NCBI GenBank assembly: GCA_003670425.1
Contig: QWRL01000112.1
Span: 1 to 7,604, forward strand
Origin: Chloroflexota bacterium
Lineage (GTDB): Bacteria; Chloroflexota; Anaerolineae; Anaerolineales; UBA11657
Direction of reading: 5' to 3'
Length of the DNA stretch: 7,604 bases
Part shown: in pieces, positions 6,030 through 7,604 of the stretch
Position numbering within the stretch: the first letter of the stretch is position 1
Layout of the letters: every line of letters starts with the position of its first letter
Notes under the pieces: model-generated
The model's database searches: none
Seen by the model: only the letters and a program-made list of their open reading frames with translations
What the model was told of the DNA's origin: nothing
Translations under genes and position numbers: made by a program

Positions 6030-7604
6030 TTACGCACCCAGCGCATCCAGCATGGGCCGCAGCTTTAGCTCAGTCTCATGCCATTCACGCTCCGGATCAG
6101 AATCAGCCACAATGCCCGCACCTGCGTACAGCCGGGCCGCGGTGCCATTTGTAACGGCGCAGCGGATGGCAACTGCCAGCAGCCCGCCACCGTGCGCATC
6201 CAGCCAGCCCACCGGTGCGCCAAACCATCCGCGCGAGGTCGGCTCCAGCTCGGCCAGCAACTGCATTGCCTGCGCCCGCGGCACTCCGCCAAGCGCCGGC
6301 GTGGGATGCAGCGCCGCAGCCACCGCCAACAAGTCCACGCCTTCCAGCGCCTCGCCTTCAATGGCAGTTTGCAGGTGCTGAATGTTGCTCAGGCGGCGCA
6401 GGTTGGGCTCGCGCGCAGCCGCCACCGTTTTGACAAACGGGCCCAGTTGGGTGCAAATATCGCGCACCACAAGCTCATGCTCGCCGCGATCCTTGGCGCT
6501 TGCAAGCAGCTCGCGCCCCAGCGCAGCGTCCTCTTGCGCATTTGCGCCACGGCCTATGGATCCAGCCAGCGCCGTACTGCGCAGCACGCGCCCGTCAGAC
6601 TGCACAAGCAGTTCCGGCGTGGCACCAAAGAACGCACTGCCAGGCTGCGGCTCAATCAAATAGCGGTAGGTGCCCGCATAGTGCTGCTTGAGATGGATAA
6701 GCGCCGCAAGCGGATCGATTGGATGCGGCCAATCAAGCGCGCGTGCAAGCACCACCTTTTGCAGCTCGCCCGCGCGGATCTTCGCGGTGGCGCTGCGCAC
6801 ATGTTCTATCCACTGCGCTTGAGTTCCCAGCGCCACGGCCCCGCCAAACGCGCGTTGCACAGCGGGTGCAGGATCGTCCGGCAGAGTGCGCAGTCGCTCC
6901 AGCTCCGCCACGATGCGCTCATCCAAATGCTGCACATCACTGCCATGCTCAATGCGCATGTTCAGCGTCAACCACACCTGCCCCTGATGGCGTGTCAACA
7001 GCACTTGCGGCAGCACAAAGCAGGCTGCCGGAAACGCTGCCCACATCTCGTCTGGCACAGCATCGCGAAACGCAAAGCCCCCAAACAACCGCGGCTGCAC
7101 TTGCGCCGGTGGCTGCTCACCGGTGGAGAGAATGCGTGCAAACAGCGCAGCTGATGCGCTGCGCACACTATTGAAAGCATCACTGGCTGCAGCCACCACA
7201 CGCGCTGCTTCGCCAAATCCGGCAAAAGCCAGCGGGTTGCCTGCGTGCGACCAATACACGCGCTGCAATCCACCCGCTTTGCGCAAAAAGCCGGTAAGCG
7301 AAACGGCTGGCCACGGCACAGTGTGGCTCAAAATTACAGCCTCGCCGGCAGCCAGCCGCGCATGCAGGGCAGCCAGCAGTGCGGGCCGCTCCAGATGCAC
7401 CGCAGTGGCAGGTGCAACCGTGGCCGCCTCCCGCCGATTGATCCGCTGCTCTGAAACACCCACACTGCGCAGCAGGATGTTGCGCAGCGCAGGCAGCGCG
7501 CGCTCTGGCGCCGGCTCGCCGGGATGCACCCCCTGAATGACCACCTCGGTCAAGGCGCCCATCCAGGCATGCGCTGCCACCTGCGGGTCAAGCGGCGGAA
7601 TTGC
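6030..7604 (-). CDS. menF: Isochorismate synthase MenF, in frame with a TetR-like C-terminus (partial)
   Basis: The MenF part converts chorismate to isochorismate, the entry step of menaquinone synthesis. Numbering from the GTG at 7580, this domain covers about residues 61-516, the size of a free-standing MenF. Visible family features: the general base K275 in LQKVVLAR, the general acid E323 in GATPELLV, ALAGSIGRG (337-345), the Mg ligand E367 in DRGEHELVVRDI, SNIQHLQT (398-405), LHPTPALGGVPRAQAM (424-439), and the Mg-binding end EREWHETELKL (497-507; E499/E502). Residue roles were assigned by spacing to characterised MenF and MbtI. Residues 1-44, plus eight codons upstream to the window edge, resemble a TetR-family C-terminus. 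There is no stop between the parts and no good start for MenF alone: in-frame GTGs at 7463 and 7400 lack Shine-Dalgarnos. The gene is therefore open at its 5' end. Enzyme identity is secure; the architecture is uncertain. Confidence 0.9.
   Translation of the reverse strand, partial: AIPPLDPQVAAHAWMGALTEVVIQGVHPGEPAPERALPALRNILLRSVGVSEQRINRREAATVAPATAVHLERPALLAALHARLAAGEAVILSHTVPWPAVSLTGFLRKAGGLQRVYWSHAGNPLAFAGFGEAARVVAAASDAFNSVRSASAALFARILSTGEQPPAQVQPRLFGGFAFRDAVPDEMWAAFPAACFVLPQVLLTRHQGQVWLTLNMRIEHGSDVQHLDERIVAELERLRTLPDDPAPAVQRAFGGAVALGTQAQWIEHVRSATAKIRAGELQKVVLARALDWPHPIDPLAALIHLKQHYAGTYRYLIEPQPGSAFFGATPELLVQSDGRVLRSTALAGSIGRGANAQEDAALGRELLASAKDRGEHELVVRDICTQLGPFVKTVAAAREPNLRRLSNIQHLQTAIEGEALEGVDLLAVAAALHPTPALGGVPRAQAMQLLAELEPTSRGWFGAPVGWLDAHGGGLLAVAIRCAVTNGTAARLYAGAGIVADSDPEREWHETELKLRPMLDALGA
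7449..7604 (-). other. TetR-family C-terminal segment fused ahead of MenF
   Basis: These 52 codons are in the menF frame and open at the window edge. They contain LDPQVAAHAWMGALTEVV, then a Pro/Glu-rich turn, then ALPALRNILLRSVGV. In TetR/AcrR regulators the last two helices of the ligand-binding domain commonly read like this: an Asp-Pro followed by a helix with GAL-E, then a helix ending in LLRSVG. MenF proteins do not need such a segment. The helix-turn-helix would lie about 150 residues further upstream, outside the window. The call rests on pattern recognition of a short piece, so it is only moderately sure. If right, the regulator probably controls this operon or menA. Confidence 0.6.

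Noticed and set aside
6078..7154. 358-codon plus-strand open frame antisense to menF
   Set aside because: It is opposite catalytic motifs of MenF, with a low-complexity Arg/Gln/His-rich translation and no motif.

Overview
The window holds most of a classical (Men-type) menaquinone biosynthesis locus. Five genes on the minus strand lie head to tail: menF (isochorismate synthase), a pyridoxamine-5'-phosphate-oxidase-like flavoprotein, menD, menB and menE. A sixth gene, menA (prenyltransferase), runs on the plus strand and meets menE tail to tail. All six frames are intact, and the motifs expected for each recognised enzyme are present. I see no RNA genes, CRISPR arrays, insertion sequences or transposases.

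Layout from left to right. Bases 1-176 are a non-coding leader with a perfect 9-bp inverted repeat (63-93) and a consensus TATAAT box (165-170), placed so that transcription would begin at the GTG start of menA (177). menA runs to 1073 and its stop codon abuts that of menE (1074-2513, minus), with no base between. Reading leftward from the right edge, the minus-strand series has gaps of 70, 65, 66 and 57 bp. Clear Shine-Dalgarno sequences precede menB and the flavoprotein gene. They are weak or absent before menD and menE.

Pathway. MenF isomerises chorismate to isochorismate. MenD joins it to 2-oxoglutarate to give SEPHCHC. MenE activates o-succinylbenzoate with CoA. MenB closes the ring to 1,4-dihydroxy-2-naphthoyl-CoA. 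MenA prenylates the naphthoate in the membrane. MenH, MenC, the DHNA-CoA thioesterase and the final methyltransferase (MenG/UbiE) are not in the window. The flavoprotein gene sits between menF and menD, a place where menH is found in many other bacteria.

The most unusual point is at the right edge. The menF reading frame has no stop upstream and continues in frame into what reads as the C-terminal end of a TetR-family regulator, running off the window. Either the gene is a TetR-MenF fusion, or two genes have lost their boundary through mutation or sequence error.

Organism: a GC-rich (roughly 60% by eye) respiring bacterium using menaquinone. The mix of an apparently leaderless gene with Shine-Dalgarno-led operon genes, plus the style of the proteins, would fit Chloroflexota or a similar lineage, but this is a weak inference and not demonstrated here.
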